Positions 43,264 to 50,919 of a stretch of DNA of 50,919 bases are shown here, one piece after another; the stretch's first letter is position 1; every line of letters starts with the position of its first letter. The position numbers and the translations under genes are program-made. The notes beneath the pieces were generated by a model. It ran no database searches and had not been told where the DNA came from. It saw only the letters and a program-made list of their open reading frames with translations. The DNA is from CAYOHR01 sp964512145 (GTDB lineage: Bacteria > Bacteroidota > Bacteroidia > Flavobacteriales_G > JALEGO01), in contig CAZEIM010000020.1 in assembly GCA_964512145.1 (NCBI GenBank), positions 1 through 50,919 of the forward strand, written 5' to 3'.

Positions 43264-45342
43264 TCAATCATTATATATTGGTAAAAACGAATATTCTCTT
43301 CCATACTGTAGCATTTGTTCTGTAAAGCTAAATGGATATTCAATTTTAACATCTACAATTTTGTCGTAATCATTTTTAACTGGAATTAATTTAGGATTAA
43401 TAAACCCTGAGTAAGGAGCAATTTTAAGTTTCTCATACCTATCTAAAACTTCTTGGTGTAGTTGTCTGTCAACTTTTACGCCATATGTCTCTACTAATTT
43501 TTTTCCTGCCATATAATCCCCTTCCGATTTAATTCTCTGAACTTCTTTTAATAATTGGCCAAACAGCTCTCTTAACTTATTATAATCATTAATATAAAAA
43601 TATGTTTTCCCTTCTTTACTTTTTTTCTCAATTACATTGTCTTTTTTCCCCTTCTCAAAAACCCATTGAGCAATCATTTGTCGGTTTCGCATATGATCTT
43701 CTTCTAAATCCTCTCCGATTTTTAAACGAGTTAACTGAGTCATCATTCCGTTTCTAATATAATCATCATAAGCAGCCTTTCCATACTCTAAAGTATCCAT
43801 AACACCCAACTCAATAAGTTTTGAATCCATTAAATAGTAAAGTGCTACCAAATCAGCTCTTGCTTCTTCTAATGTAGAACTGTAATTTTTTAAAGTTTGT
43901 TCTGGCTGACCAACTCCATCATTAATTTTCCCAGACGCATGACCTATAACTTCATGTAAGTCGGTATGTAAAATATCCGCATAATTATCATACTTTTTAG
44001 CTCTTTTAATTTGAACATCATCGAATAAAAACTCCTCTAAAAATCCAGTACCTTTAGATGACATATTGTATGAATGAACGATATTTCCAAGTTGTACAGA
44101 CTTAGAACCATGTTCAGCTCTAATCCAATTTGAGTTTGGCAGATTTATTCCTATTGGGGTAGATGGAGAAGCATCACCTGCTTCAACCACTACTGTAATT
44201 ACTTTAGCTGAAATTCCTTGAACATTCTTTTTCTTATGGTTATCCATAATAGGAGAATTATCTTCAAACCACTGAGCATTTTTCCCAATGGTTTCTATTC
44301 TTTTGGATGCCTCCATATCCTTAATCGAAACTACAGATTCATAGGATCCTCTCATTCCTATTGGATCATTGTATACTTCAATAAACCCATTCACAACATC
44401 TATAATAGAATTTACATCATTTACCCATGCAATATTATATTCATCAAAGGTTTTTAAATTTCCAGTTTTATAATATTCGATAAGTTTTTCCAAGGATTTT
44501 TTTTGAGCCGGATTTTCTGCTAAAGGTAAAGCTTGTTCCAACCAATATACAATTTTCTCAATGGCTTGGGTATACATCCCTCCTACTTTCCATGTTAAAT
44601 CTACAATTTGTCCGTTTTGTTTTTTTAACTTAGAGTTAAGGCCATATGAAACAGGTTTTTGTTCTGTAGGATCAATCAATTTACCATAATATTCTTCAAC
44701 TTCTTTATGTGTAATATTTTCATAAAAATTTACAGCTGACTGTGTAATCATATCTACCTCAGGGTCTTTATTTACTTTTTTAGGAGCAACCGAAGGATTA
44801 AAAATAACATCGCTTATTCTTGCAATAAATACATCGTAATTTTCCCCTTTTTGTAATGGAAAACCTGATTTATCAGATTGACTCATGAGTTGTAAAAAAA
44901 ACTCTTTAGAAAAATCAGGTAAAATTTTAGTGTTTTGGTAATGATGGTGAATACCATTAGAAAACCAAATTCTTTTAGTATACGTTACAAATTTTTTGTA
45001 ATCATCGGTATTTTTTTCTCCTGAATACGTTTGAATAATATTTTCTAACGTTTTACGAACCGCTAAATTATATTTATAATTCTGATCCCAAATAATATCT
45101 CTACCTGCCAAGGCTGCTTGATAAAGATAGTACAACATAATTTTTTGATCTTTTTTTAACTCTTCAAATCCCGGAACTTCATATCTTAAAATACGAATAT
45201 CGGCAAATTGCTCGGTTTGGTAAGCAAACCCATTATCATCTGAAAGAACCTCTTCCTTCATTACTTCCTTATTTTCTTTTGATGAATTACAAGATGTAAA
45301 TACAATAATACCCGATATTATAAAAAATGAGAAATACTTCAT
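43264..45342 (-). CDS. M49-family (DPP III-like) zinc peptidase lipoprotein
   Basis: The 692-residue protein is a DPP III-type metallopeptidase. The zinc site HEVIGH (H463, E464, H468 in DLHEVIGHASGK) matches HEXXGH of M49, and EEARAD (492-497) supplies the third ligand and helper. The N-terminus is a lipoprotein signal (IIVFTSCNSS), so the enzyme is anchored in the envelope, unlike cytosolic eukaryotic DPP III. It probably removes dipeptides from oligopeptides in the periplasm. Length fits bacterial members. It stands alone with an upstream promoter-like element. In databases such proteins are sometimes mislabelled as dihydrofolate reductase. Confidence 0.93.
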   Translation of the reverse strand: MKYFSFFIISGIIVFTSCNSSKENKEVMKEEVLSDDNGFAYQTEQFADIRILRYEVPGFEELKKDQKIMLYYLYQAALAGRDIIWDQNYKYNLAVRKTLENIIQTYSGEKNTDDYKKFVTYTKRIWFSNGIHHHYQNTKILPDFSKEFFLQLMSQSDKSGFPLQKGENYDVFIARISDVIFNPSVAPKKVNKDPEVDMITQSAVNFYENITHKEVEEYYGKLIDPTEQKPVSYGLNSKLKKQNGQIVDLTWKVGGMYTQAIEKIVYWLEQALPLAENPAQKKSLEKLIEYYKTGNLKTFDEYNIAWVNDVNSIIDVVNGFIEVYNDPIGMRGSYESVVSIKDMEASKRIETIGKNAQWFEDNSPIMDNHKKKNVQGISAKVITVVVEAGDASPSTPIGINLPNSNWIRAEHGSKSVQLGNIVHSYNMSSKGTGFLEEFLFDDVQIKRAKKYDNYADILHTDLHEVIGHASGKINDGVGQPEQTLKNYSSTLEEARADLVALYYLMDSKLIELGVMDTLEYGKAAYDDYIRNGMMTQLTRLKIGEDLEEDHMRNRQMIAQWVFEKGKKDNVIEKKSKEGKTYFYINDYNKLRELFGQLLKEVQRIKSEGDYMAGKKLVETYGVKVDRQLHQEVLDRYEKLKIAPYSGFINPKLIPVKNDYDKIVDVKIEYPFSFTEQMLQYGREYSFLPIYND

Positions 45343-45364
45343 AAAAGTTTTATTTTAAGAACAA

Positions 45365-45372
45365 CAAATATA
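45365..45372 (-). promoter_or_regulatory. Putative -7 element for the M49 gene
   Basis: On the minus strand TATATTTG fits TAnnTTTG and ends 22 bases before the ATG at 45342. No clear TTG is seen upstream. Confidence 0.4.
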
Positions 45373-45421
45373 TTAAAAACCACTAATGTTATATAAGTTA
45401 ATTTTAAAATTAGTAGCTTAA

Positions 45422-46648
45422 TTAATTTGTTTTAACAAAACTTATAATTCCCGGATTCAAATATGCATCTTTAAACTTAAGAAAATAAATACCGTTTTTT
45501 AAATTTTCAATATTTAAAATTATTTCACTATTGGATACCTTAATCTGATTTATATTAATAAAACGACCCGATAAATCATATACTGTAAAATCAAATAAAT
45601 CTGACTTTACATAAACATACAAATCCTTTTGCGATGGATTAGGATAAACTTCTATTTTTTGATGATCCTCTATGACTTCATAATCAATTCTTTCATAAAT
45701 AATTTTACTTCTCGTAATCTTGCCATCCAAATCTTTTTGCACAAGTCTATAATAATTATTGCCAATATTAGGATTACAGTCATTAAATTGATAATTTATA
45801 GTTTTAGTAGAATTCTTGTGGCCACTTATTTTGGCAATTTCATTAAACAAATTCATATCACTACTTCGCTCAATTATAAAATAATCGTTATTTATTTCAC
45901 TACTTGTTTGCCATTCTAATAAAACACATGACTTTTCAAGTGACGATGTAAAATAATTTAATTTTATAGGTAAAGGAATTTCTCCATAATCAACTGACAT
46001 ATCATCTATTGCTCCTTCAAATTGATCGCCTCCATTTTTATTTAATCCTATTCTAAGTGAAGTACCAGATGCTGTATTCCAAACTTTTCTTTGTTTTGAT
46101 AATAATGATCCATCTAAAAAAATATATACTGTATCTAAATAATATTCAACTTCAATAAAATACCAAGTGTTTATATTAATGGTAGCAGTAACCATAGCAT
46201 CATTTCCCCATCCAAAAACATTTATTCCAAAAGGTGAACCCCAAGCTGTTCCTGTTGCTAGACCAAAAGACTGGCTAGTTGAAGTAGTTCCCCAATGAAA
46301 CAATACATCGCTCGCTGTAGAAACATTACTTGAATTAAACCACAAACTTACTTTTCTAGGTTCTGAACCTACAGCAAGTCCAGTAGGTGAAGATATTTCT
46401 AAATATGACCCTGAAACAATATTATATGCACTGTTTGAATTTCCAAATCTACCCGTCGTGTATCCTCCTCCAGATCCCATGGCAGATAAATGATTACCAT
46501 TTCCGGAATCATCATTTAAAGTACCATTAAAATTATAACTTCCAACATTTGAATAATTAGGTGTTAAGCAAAATAAAACATTAATACTATTAAATATGTA
46601 AATATTAAAAAACAAATAACGCAATATTTTATAATTATAACTTTTCAT
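45422..46648 (-). CDS. T9SS cargo with LamG-like domain
   Basis: The 408-residue protein has an N-terminal hydrophobic export signal (YLFFNIYIFNSINVLFCL) and a concanavalin A-like/LamG beta-sandwich over about 35-225 (SYNFNGTLNDDSGNGNHLSA, VSLWFNSSNVS, YLDTVYIFLDGSLL, FEGAIDDMSV). A linker domain follows (about 230-320) with CVLLEWQTSSEINNDYFIIE, a fibronectin-like segment common in Bacteroidota secreted proteins. The end is a type A T9SS sorting domain (IEVYPNPSQKDLYVYVKS ... GIYFLKFKD ... FVKTN). It is exported by the T9SS and probably binds carbohydrate or matrix; the ligand is unknown. Confidence 0.85.
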   Translation of the reverse strand: MKSYNYKILRYLFFNIYIFNSINVLFCLTPNYSNVGSYNFNGTLNDDSGNGNHLSAMGSGGGYTTGRFGNSNSAYNIVSGSYLEISSPTGLAVGSEPRKVSLWFNSSNVSTASDVLFHWGTTSTSQSFGLATGTAWGSPFGINVFGWGNDAMVTATININTWYFIEVEYYLDTVYIFLDGSLLSKQRKVWNTASGTSLRIGLNKNGGDQFEGAIDDMSVDYGEIPLPIKLNYFTSSLEKSCVLLEWQTSSEINNDYFIIERSSDMNLFNEIAKISGHKNSTKTINYQFNDCNPNIGNNYYRLVQKDLDGKITRSKIIYERIDYEVIEDHQKIEVYPNPSQKDLYVYVKSDLFDFTVYDLSGRFININQIKVSNSEIILNIENLKNGIYFLKFKDAYLNPGIISFVKTN

Positions 46649-46776
46649 TGTATTTAAATATCAAAAAATTATACGGAGCTAGCATTTATTTGTTGCGAAT
46701 GAATTTATTAAAATAATGTTAAAAATATAGCCTAAATATCATAAAAATATTTATAAGAATAAAGCCGCCAATTATA

Positions 46777-46784
46777 TACTTTTG
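46777..46784 (+). promoter_or_regulatory. Putative -7 element for the hisF2 gene
   Basis: TACTTTTG fits TAnnTTTG and lies 14 bases before the ATG at 46799. The -33 region has no good TTG. The 150-base gap 46649-46798 shows nothing else. Confidence 0.45.
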
Positions 46785-46798
46785 CAAAAAAGTTAAAT

Positions 46799-47572
46799 AT
46801 GTTAAAGCGTATCATGCCCTGTTTATTATTTAATGGATCAGGGTTAACAAAAACTGTAAAATTCACAAAACCAAATTATATAGGAGACCCTATTAATGCC
46901 ATTAAAATTTTTAATGAAAAAGAAGTTGACGAAATAATTTTACTAGATATCCAGGCTAGTACTGAAAAAAGAAAACCCTTATTTGATAAAATACATGTAT
47001 TTACTTCCGAAGCATTTATGCCTTTTACTTATGGAGGAGGGGTTTCAGAGATGCAAGATTTTGACAAATTATTTTCACTGGGAGTAGAAAAAGTGAGTGT
47101 AAATACACTAATCTATAAAAACCCAAATTTAGTGAAAGATGCCTGTAAAAAATTTGGCAGTCAAAGCATAATAGGAGCTATTGATATTAAAAAAAACATA
47201 TGGGGAAAAGAAAAAATATACAATAAAAACTTGGGATATTTTGAAAAGTCTTTAGAAGAACATATTAAATATTTGCAAAACGATTTGGGTGTAGGAGAAA
47301 TTTTATTACAAAATGTTGAAAGAGAGGGCACTTGGGCGGGAATTGATCAACAACTCATTCAAAAAGCCAGCAAAATTTGTAAAGTACCTATTATAGTTTT
47401 AGGCGGAACAAAAGATATAGATGATATTAAAAATGCACTGTATGTTTCCAATGCAGATGCTGTAGCTTTAGGAAGTATGTCGGTGTATCAAAAAAAAGGC
47501 ATGGGTGTTTTAATAAATTTCCCTAAAAGAAACGCTGTGATTGAAAACGAATTTCAAGAAAACATCTTATGA
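46799..47572 (+). CDS. HisF2/AglZ-type cyclase-like subunit (acetamidino modification)
   Basis: The 257-residue TIM barrel resembles HisF, but the catalytic Asp of the first strand (D11 in true HisF, CLDV) is replaced: the sequence here is MPCLLFNGSG. The second catalytic Asp is kept (D129 in GAIDI). Retained phosphate-binding motifs include YGGGV (79-83) and VLGGTKD. Loss of D11 and the IMPCLLFNG opening are typical of HisF2/WbuZ proteins, which pair with an amidotransferase HisH2 to supply ammonia for acetamidino groups on bacterial sugars. It overlaps the hisH-like gene by four bases (ATGA). No sugar amidotransferase (PseA/WbpG type) or other histidine gene is in the window. Confidence 0.85.
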   Translation: MLKRIMPCLLFNGSGLTKTVKFTKPNYIGDPINAIKIFNEKEVDEIILLDIQASTEKRKPLFDKIHVFTSEAFMPFTYGGGVSEMQDFDKLFSLGVEKVSVNTLIYKNPNLVKDACKKFGSQSIIGAIDIKKNIWGKEKIYNKNLGYFEKSLEEHIKYLQNDLGVGEILLQNVEREGTWAGIDQQLIQKASKICKVPIIVLGGTKDIDDIKNALYVSNADAVALGSMSVYQKKGMGVLINFPKRNAVIENEFQENIL

Positions 47573-48177
47573 TTGTAATTATTGATTATGGAATGGGTAA
47601 TGTAGGATCCATTCAAAATATGATTAAAAAAATTGGAGAAAATGCCATTATTTCAAAAGAAGTAGATGTTATTAACCAAGCCTCCAAAATAATTTTACCT
47701 GGCGTAGGTGCATATGATACCGCCATGGAAAAAATAAGTTCAAATGGGCTATTAGATATCTTAAATAAAAAAGCATATATTGATAAAATTCCAATTTTAG
47801 GAATTTGCTTAGGTATGCAATTACTAACAAATGGAAGTGAAGAGGGAAAATTACCCGGTTTAGGATGGATACCCGGTTTTGCTAAAAAATTTAATTTTAC
47901 AGATAGTGCATACAAAGTTCCTCATATGGGATGGAACAGAGTTGTAAAAACAAATTTTAGTCCATTAACCCAAAATTTTACCCACGAATACAGATTTTAC
48001 CATGTTCATTCATACTATATTCAGGTTGAACAAGAAATCCATTCAATTTTAAAAACAACGTATGGAATAACATTCGATTCAGGCATTCAAAAGGATAACA
48101 TCATGGGAGTTCAATTTCATCCCGAAAAAAGCCATACATTTGGCATGCATTTAATGAAAAACTTTGTTTCTATATAA
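47569..48177 (+). CDS. HisH-like glutamine amidotransferase subunit
   Basis: The 202-residue class I glutamine amidotransferase has an intact triad: C80 in GICLGMQLL, H184 and E186 in VQFHPEKSH. The N-terminus is IIDYGMGNVGSIQNM. It hydrolyses glutamine and channels ammonia to its partner, here the HisF2-like protein encoded immediately upstream with an ATGA overlap. The pair is therefore translated together and probably forms a bienzyme complex as in HisHF or WbuY/WbuZ. It is outside any histidine operon. Whether it supports histidine or sugar amidation is inferred from the altered partner. Confidence 0.88.
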   Translation: MIVIIDYGMGNVGSIQNMIKKIGENAIISKEVDVINQASKIILPGVGAYDTAMEKISSNGLLDILNKKAYIDKIPILGICLGMQLLTNGSEEGKLPGLGWIPGFAKKFNFTDSAYKVPHMGWNRVVKTNFSPLTQNFTHEYRFYHVHSYYIQVEQEIHSILKTTYGITFDSGIQKDNIMGVQFHPEKSHTFGMHLMKNFVSI

Positions 48178-48183
48178 GCAAAT

Positions 48184-49077
48184 ATGTTAAAAATTCTTCC
48201 CAACCAAATATCACAAGGAAAGTTACATCAATATCTAGTTAGTTCTATTGGACCCAGACCAATAGCTTTTGTAAGTACCATAGATAAAAATGGAAATCAT
48301 AACCTAAGTCCTTTTAGCTTTTTTAATGTGTTCAGCTCAAATCCGCCCATGGTAATTTTTTCTCCGGCCAGAAGAGGTAAAGACAATACGGTGAAGCACA
48401 CGTATGAAAATGTATTAGAAATCCCTGAGTGCGTAGTAAACATCGTGAATTACTCTATGGTTGAACAAATGTCTTTAGCAAGCACTGAATATCCTAAAAA
48501 TGTGAATGAATTTATTAAATCCGGATTTACAGCCATAAACTCAGATTTAATTAAACCCATGCGAGTAAAAGAATCTCCTGTACAAATGGAATGTGTGGTA
48601 AAACAGGTGATTGAATTAGGAAAAGAAGGTGGAGCAGGAAATTTAGTGTTAGCCGAAATAATTTGCTTACATATTTCCCCAGACATACTTACGTTAGATG
48701 GACATATCGATGTACATAAAATTGATTTAATTGGACGATTAGGAGGAGATTGGTATTGTAGAGCTTCAGGCCAAGCTTTGTTTGAAGTAGCTAAACCATT
48801 GCAAAAATTGGGAATAGGTGTTGATAATATACCTGAAACGATTAGATTAAGTAATGTATTAACCGGAAATGATTTAGGGAAATTAGGAAACGTTGAGTCA
48901 ATGCCAGATGAAACAGAAGTAAATGAATATAAACTCATGGAGCTTTCTGAAATATTTATTGAATATGAAAAAACCCCGGAATTATTAAAAACTAAATTAC
49001 ATAACTTAGCTCATACATTACTAATGCAAAATAAAGTAATGGAAGCATGGAAAACTTTACTCTCATATAATGAATAA
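48184..49077 (+). CDS. Flavin-reductase-like (split barrel FMN-binding) protein
   Basis: The 297-residue protein has the flavin reductase-like split barrel in its N-terminal about 190 residues: SSIGPRPIAFVSTIDKNGNH, LSPFSFFNVFSSNPPMVIFSP and ECVVNIVNYSMVEQMS, the FMN-binding pattern of this family. The C-terminal third is helical with the segment IGVDNIPETIRLSNVLTGND, typical of a longer Bacteroidota version. The substrate is unknown; family members reduce FMN or bind other redox partners. It lies six bases after the hisH-like gene and overlaps nif3 by eight bases, so the cluster is compact and likely cotranscribed. Confidence 0.85.
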   Translation: MLKILPNQISQGKLHQYLVSSIGPRPIAFVSTIDKNGNHNLSPFSFFNVFSSNPPMVIFSPARRGKDNTVKHTYENVLEIPECVVNIVNYSMVEQMSLASTEYPKNVNEFIKSGFTAINSDLIKPMRVKESPVQMECVVKQVIELGKEGGAGNLVLAEIICLHISPDILTLDGHIDVHKIDLIGRLGGDWYCRASGQALFEVAKPLQKLGIGVDNIPETIRLSNVLTGNDLGKLGNVESMPDETEVNEYKLMELSEIFIEYEKTPELLKTKLHNLAHTLLMQNKVMEAWKTLLSYNE

Positions 49078-50179
49078 TACACAAGTTTCTGAAATACTAG
49101 AAGTATTAAATAATTTTGCTCCATATATTTTACAAGAAAGTTATGATAATTCAGGGTTATTAGTAGGGCAAAAAAATGGTTTAGTTGAAGGAGTTTTAAC
49201 TACATTAGACTGTACTGAGGAAGTCTTACATGAAGCTATTGAAAAAAAATGCAATGTCATTATTGCTCATCATCCTATTATTTTTAAGGGGTTAAAAAAA
49301 ATTACCGACCAATCACACGTTGAACGAATAGTTTATAAAGCGATTCAACACAATATACATTTAATTTCCTATCATACGAATTTAGACAATGTAACCCATG
49401 GAGTAAACCATAAAATTGCAAATAAATTATCTTTAATAAATACTCAAATATTAAAACCACTATCTCATAAAACCTTAAAAAAATTGTGTATATTCTGCCC
49501 AGTAAGTCATGCAGAAATTATTAGAAATGCACTATTTTTAGCGGGTGCTGGAAATATTGGCAACTACAACTCTTGTAGCTACAACAGTACTGGGTATGGC
49601 ACATTTAAAGCATTGGAAAATGCTAATCCTTACGTTGGAGAAGTAGAGAAATTACACCAAGAAGAAGAAATAAAAATTGAAGTAATTTTTCCGGAATGGA
49701 TTGAGCCAAATATTATTCAAGCAGTATACAAAAACCACCCGTATGAAGAACCTGCCTTCGATATTATTTCTTTAGACAATACCCTTACGCAATACGGTTC
49801 AGGAATTATTGGAGAATTATCTGAAAAAACCGAAACGGTTCAGTTTTTACAAAACGTTAAAACCACCTTTAAAACTGGATGCATAAAACATAGTCCAATC
49901 ATAAAAAATACAATTAAAAGAATTGCGGTATGTGGCGGAAGTGGGTACTTTTTACTGCCTGATGCCATAAGGCAAGGTGCGGATATTTTTATTACCTCTG
50001 ACATAAAATATCACGATTTTTTTAATGCCGAAGAAAAAATTGTACTAGCTGATATTGGACATTACGAAAGTGAACAATTTACAAAAGAATTAATAAAAGA
50101 TATTATTTCGCAAAAATTTTCTAATTTTGCAATCCATGTATCAAATGTTAATACCAATTCAGTAAAATATCTTATATGA
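49070..50179 (+). CDS. Nif3-like dinuclear metal centre protein
   Basis: The 369-residue protein matches the Nif3/YqfO family. It begins IEVLNNFAPYILQESYDNSG, then has the metal-binding IAHHPIIFKGLKKI and SYHTNLDNV segments and, near the end, VADIGHYESEQ. The insert domain (residues about 130-250) resembles the regulatory PII-like insert of Gram-positive and Bacteroidota members. Biochemical function is unsettled; the family has been annotated as GTP cyclohydrolase 1 type 2. It overlaps the flavin-reductase gene by eight bases, and the next gene starts inside its stop (ATGA), forming a tight cluster. Confidence 0.93.
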   Translation: MNNTQVSEILEVLNNFAPYILQESYDNSGLLVGQKNGLVEGVLTTLDCTEEVLHEAIEKKCNVIIAHHPIIFKGLKKITDQSHVERIVYKAIQHNIHLISYHTNLDNVTHGVNHKIANKLSLINTQILKPLSHKTLKKLCIFCPVSHAEIIRNALFLAGAGNIGNYNSCSYNSTGYGTFKALENANPYVGEVEKLHQEEEIKIEVIFPEWIEPNIIQAVYKNHPYEEPAFDIISLDNTLTQYGSGIIGELSEKTETVQFLQNVKTTFKTGCIKHSPIIKNTIKRIAVCGGSGYFLLPDAIRQGADIFITSDIKYHDFFNAEEKIVLADIGHYESEQFTKELIKDIISQKFSNFAIHVSNVNTNSVKYLI

Positions 50180-50919
50180 GCGAAACGGCTACAAAAACTA
50201 AAAACAAAAAGACAACGACAGATGTAAGCGTAGAGGATAAATTAAAAGCCTTGTATACTTTACAAATTATTGATTCTAGTATAGATAAAATTAAAACCGT
50301 TCGAGGTGAATTACCTTTAGAAGTACAAGACCTAGAAGATGAAGTAGAAGGATTAGAAACCCGTATAGAAAATTTACAACATGAATTAAAAGAATTAGAA
50401 ACGAACATTAACGAAAAAAAACACGCTATTAAAGATTCACAAGCATTAATTAAAAAATACGAAGAACAACAAATGAACGTGCGTAACAACAGGGAGTACG
50501 ATTCATTAACCAAAGAAATTGAATTTCAACAATTAGAAATTCAATTATGTGAAAAAAGAATCAAAGAATTTCAATTAGCCATTGAAAACAAAAAAACTGT
50601 TTTAGAGGGATCAGATAGTCAACTGTCGGAAAAACAAAAAGACTTAGATATCAAGAAAAAAGAACTGAACGAAATTGTTCAGGAAACAGAAAAAGAAGAA
50701 AAAGACTTATCTACTAAATCTGAAAAAGCTCAAAAACTTATTGAAGAACGATTGTTAATTGCATATCAGCGAATTCGAAACAATTCAAAAAATGGATTAG
50801 CCGTAGTAAGTATTGAAAGAGATTCTTGCGGTGGTTGTTTTAATAAAATCCCACCACAACGTCAATTAGAGATAAAAAGCAGAAAAAAAATTATTGTTTG
50901 TGAGCACTGTGGTAGAATT
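50176..50919 (+). CDS. Zinc-ribbon coiled-coil protein, truncated by window end
   Basis: The ATG at 50176 overlaps the nif3 stop (ATGA), and the frame stays open to 50919 (248 codons seen), so the true stop lies beyond the window. The protein is a long coiled coil (about 20-190, rich in Glu, Lys, Leu and Gln, for example EVEGLETRIENLQHELKELE) followed by a C4 zinc ribbon that begins CGGC (near residues 220-225) and continues EHCGR at the edge. This is the C4-type zinc-ribbon family that regularly accompanies nif3 in Bacteroidota. Its role is not established; a nucleic-acid or ribosome-related role is suggested by the fold. Confidence 0.9.
   Translation, partial: MSETATKTKNKKTTTDVSVEDKLKALYTLQIIDSSIDKIKTVRGELPLEVQDLEDEVEGLETRIENLQHELKELETNINEKKHAIKDSQALIKKYEEQQMNVRNNREYDSLTKEIEFQQLEIQLCEKRIKEFQLAIENKKTVLEGSDSQLSEKQKDLDIKKKELNEIVQETEKEEKDLSTKSEKAQKLIEERLLIAYQRIRNNSKNGLAVVSIERDSCGGCFNKIPPQRQLEIKSRKKIIVCEHCGRI

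Noticed and set aside
48450..48938. 162-residue minus-strand frame opposite the flavin-reductase gene
   Set aside because: Pro/Ser-rich shadow of the real gene.
1..50919. CRISPR arrays, insertion sequences, tRNA genes
   Set aside because: No regularly spaced repeats, transposase motifs, terminal inverted repeats or cloverleaf patterns were seen on either strand.

Overview
The window is a gene-dense, very AT-rich stretch of a Bacteroidota chromosome, most like an uncultured or free-living member of the Flavobacteriales/Cytophagia grade. The assignment rests on the Bat (aerotolerance) operon, a PorQ-like type IX secretion (T9SS) protein, three T9SS cargo proteins with C-terminal sorting domains, a short primary sigma factor without region 1.1, and promoters with the Bacteroidota -7 element TAnnTTTG. 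I see no tRNA, rRNA, CRISPR array, prophage or insertion sequence. About 44 genes fill nearly the whole window.

Layout. 68-1167: branched-chain aminotransferase gene with a frameshift. 1273-9484 (minus): eight-gene MoxR-DUF58-BatA/B/C/D/E operon. 9591-12216 (plus): MazG-like pyrophosphohydrolase, DoxX/thioredoxin-like membrane protein and dapA. 12244-14028 (minus): GT-C-like membrane protein. 14119-17277 (plus): class-3 aldehyde dehydrogenase, gamma-carbonic-anhydrase-like protein and two small exported proteins. 17263-20331 (minus): rpe, primary sigma factor and GlcD-like FAD oxidoreductase. 20376-25877 (plus): DPP-IV-type peptidase followed by two tandem POT peptide transporters. 25916-27346 (minus): CCA-adding enzyme interrupted by an in-frame TAG. 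27513-28982: superoxide dismutase and SlyD-like FKBP isomerase, with strong terminators. 29048-34196: two repeat-bearing T9SS cargo proteins flanking an unknown helical protein. 34255-39180 (plus): PafA-like phosphatase, exported protein, lipoprotein hydrolase and TPR/PD40 protein. 39190-43200: PhnP-like hydrolase, a conserved unknown, cmk and porQ. 43264-46648 (minus): M49 peptidase lipoprotein and LamG-like T9SS cargo. 46799-50919 (plus): a HisF2/HisH pair of the acetamidino-sugar type, a flavin-reductase-like protein, Nif3 and a zinc-ribbon coiled-coil protein that runs off the end.

How the genes fit together. Several point to peptide and phosphate scavenging at the cell surface: DPP-IV with two POT permeases, DPP-III-like lipoprotein, PafA phosphatase and lipoprotein hydrolase. 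Others belong to the T9SS and its cargo. The Bat operon probably forms an envelope complex assembled by a MoxR chaperone. Two otherwise housekeeping genes (ilvE, cca) are each broken by a single small lesion while every neighbour is intact, so they are either base-call errors or fresh pseudogenes. I did not find an unmistakable novel defence or mobile system. The best candidates for something undescribed are the repeat-protein/unknown-gene locus at 29-34 kb and the HisF2/HisH pair without its amidotransferase.
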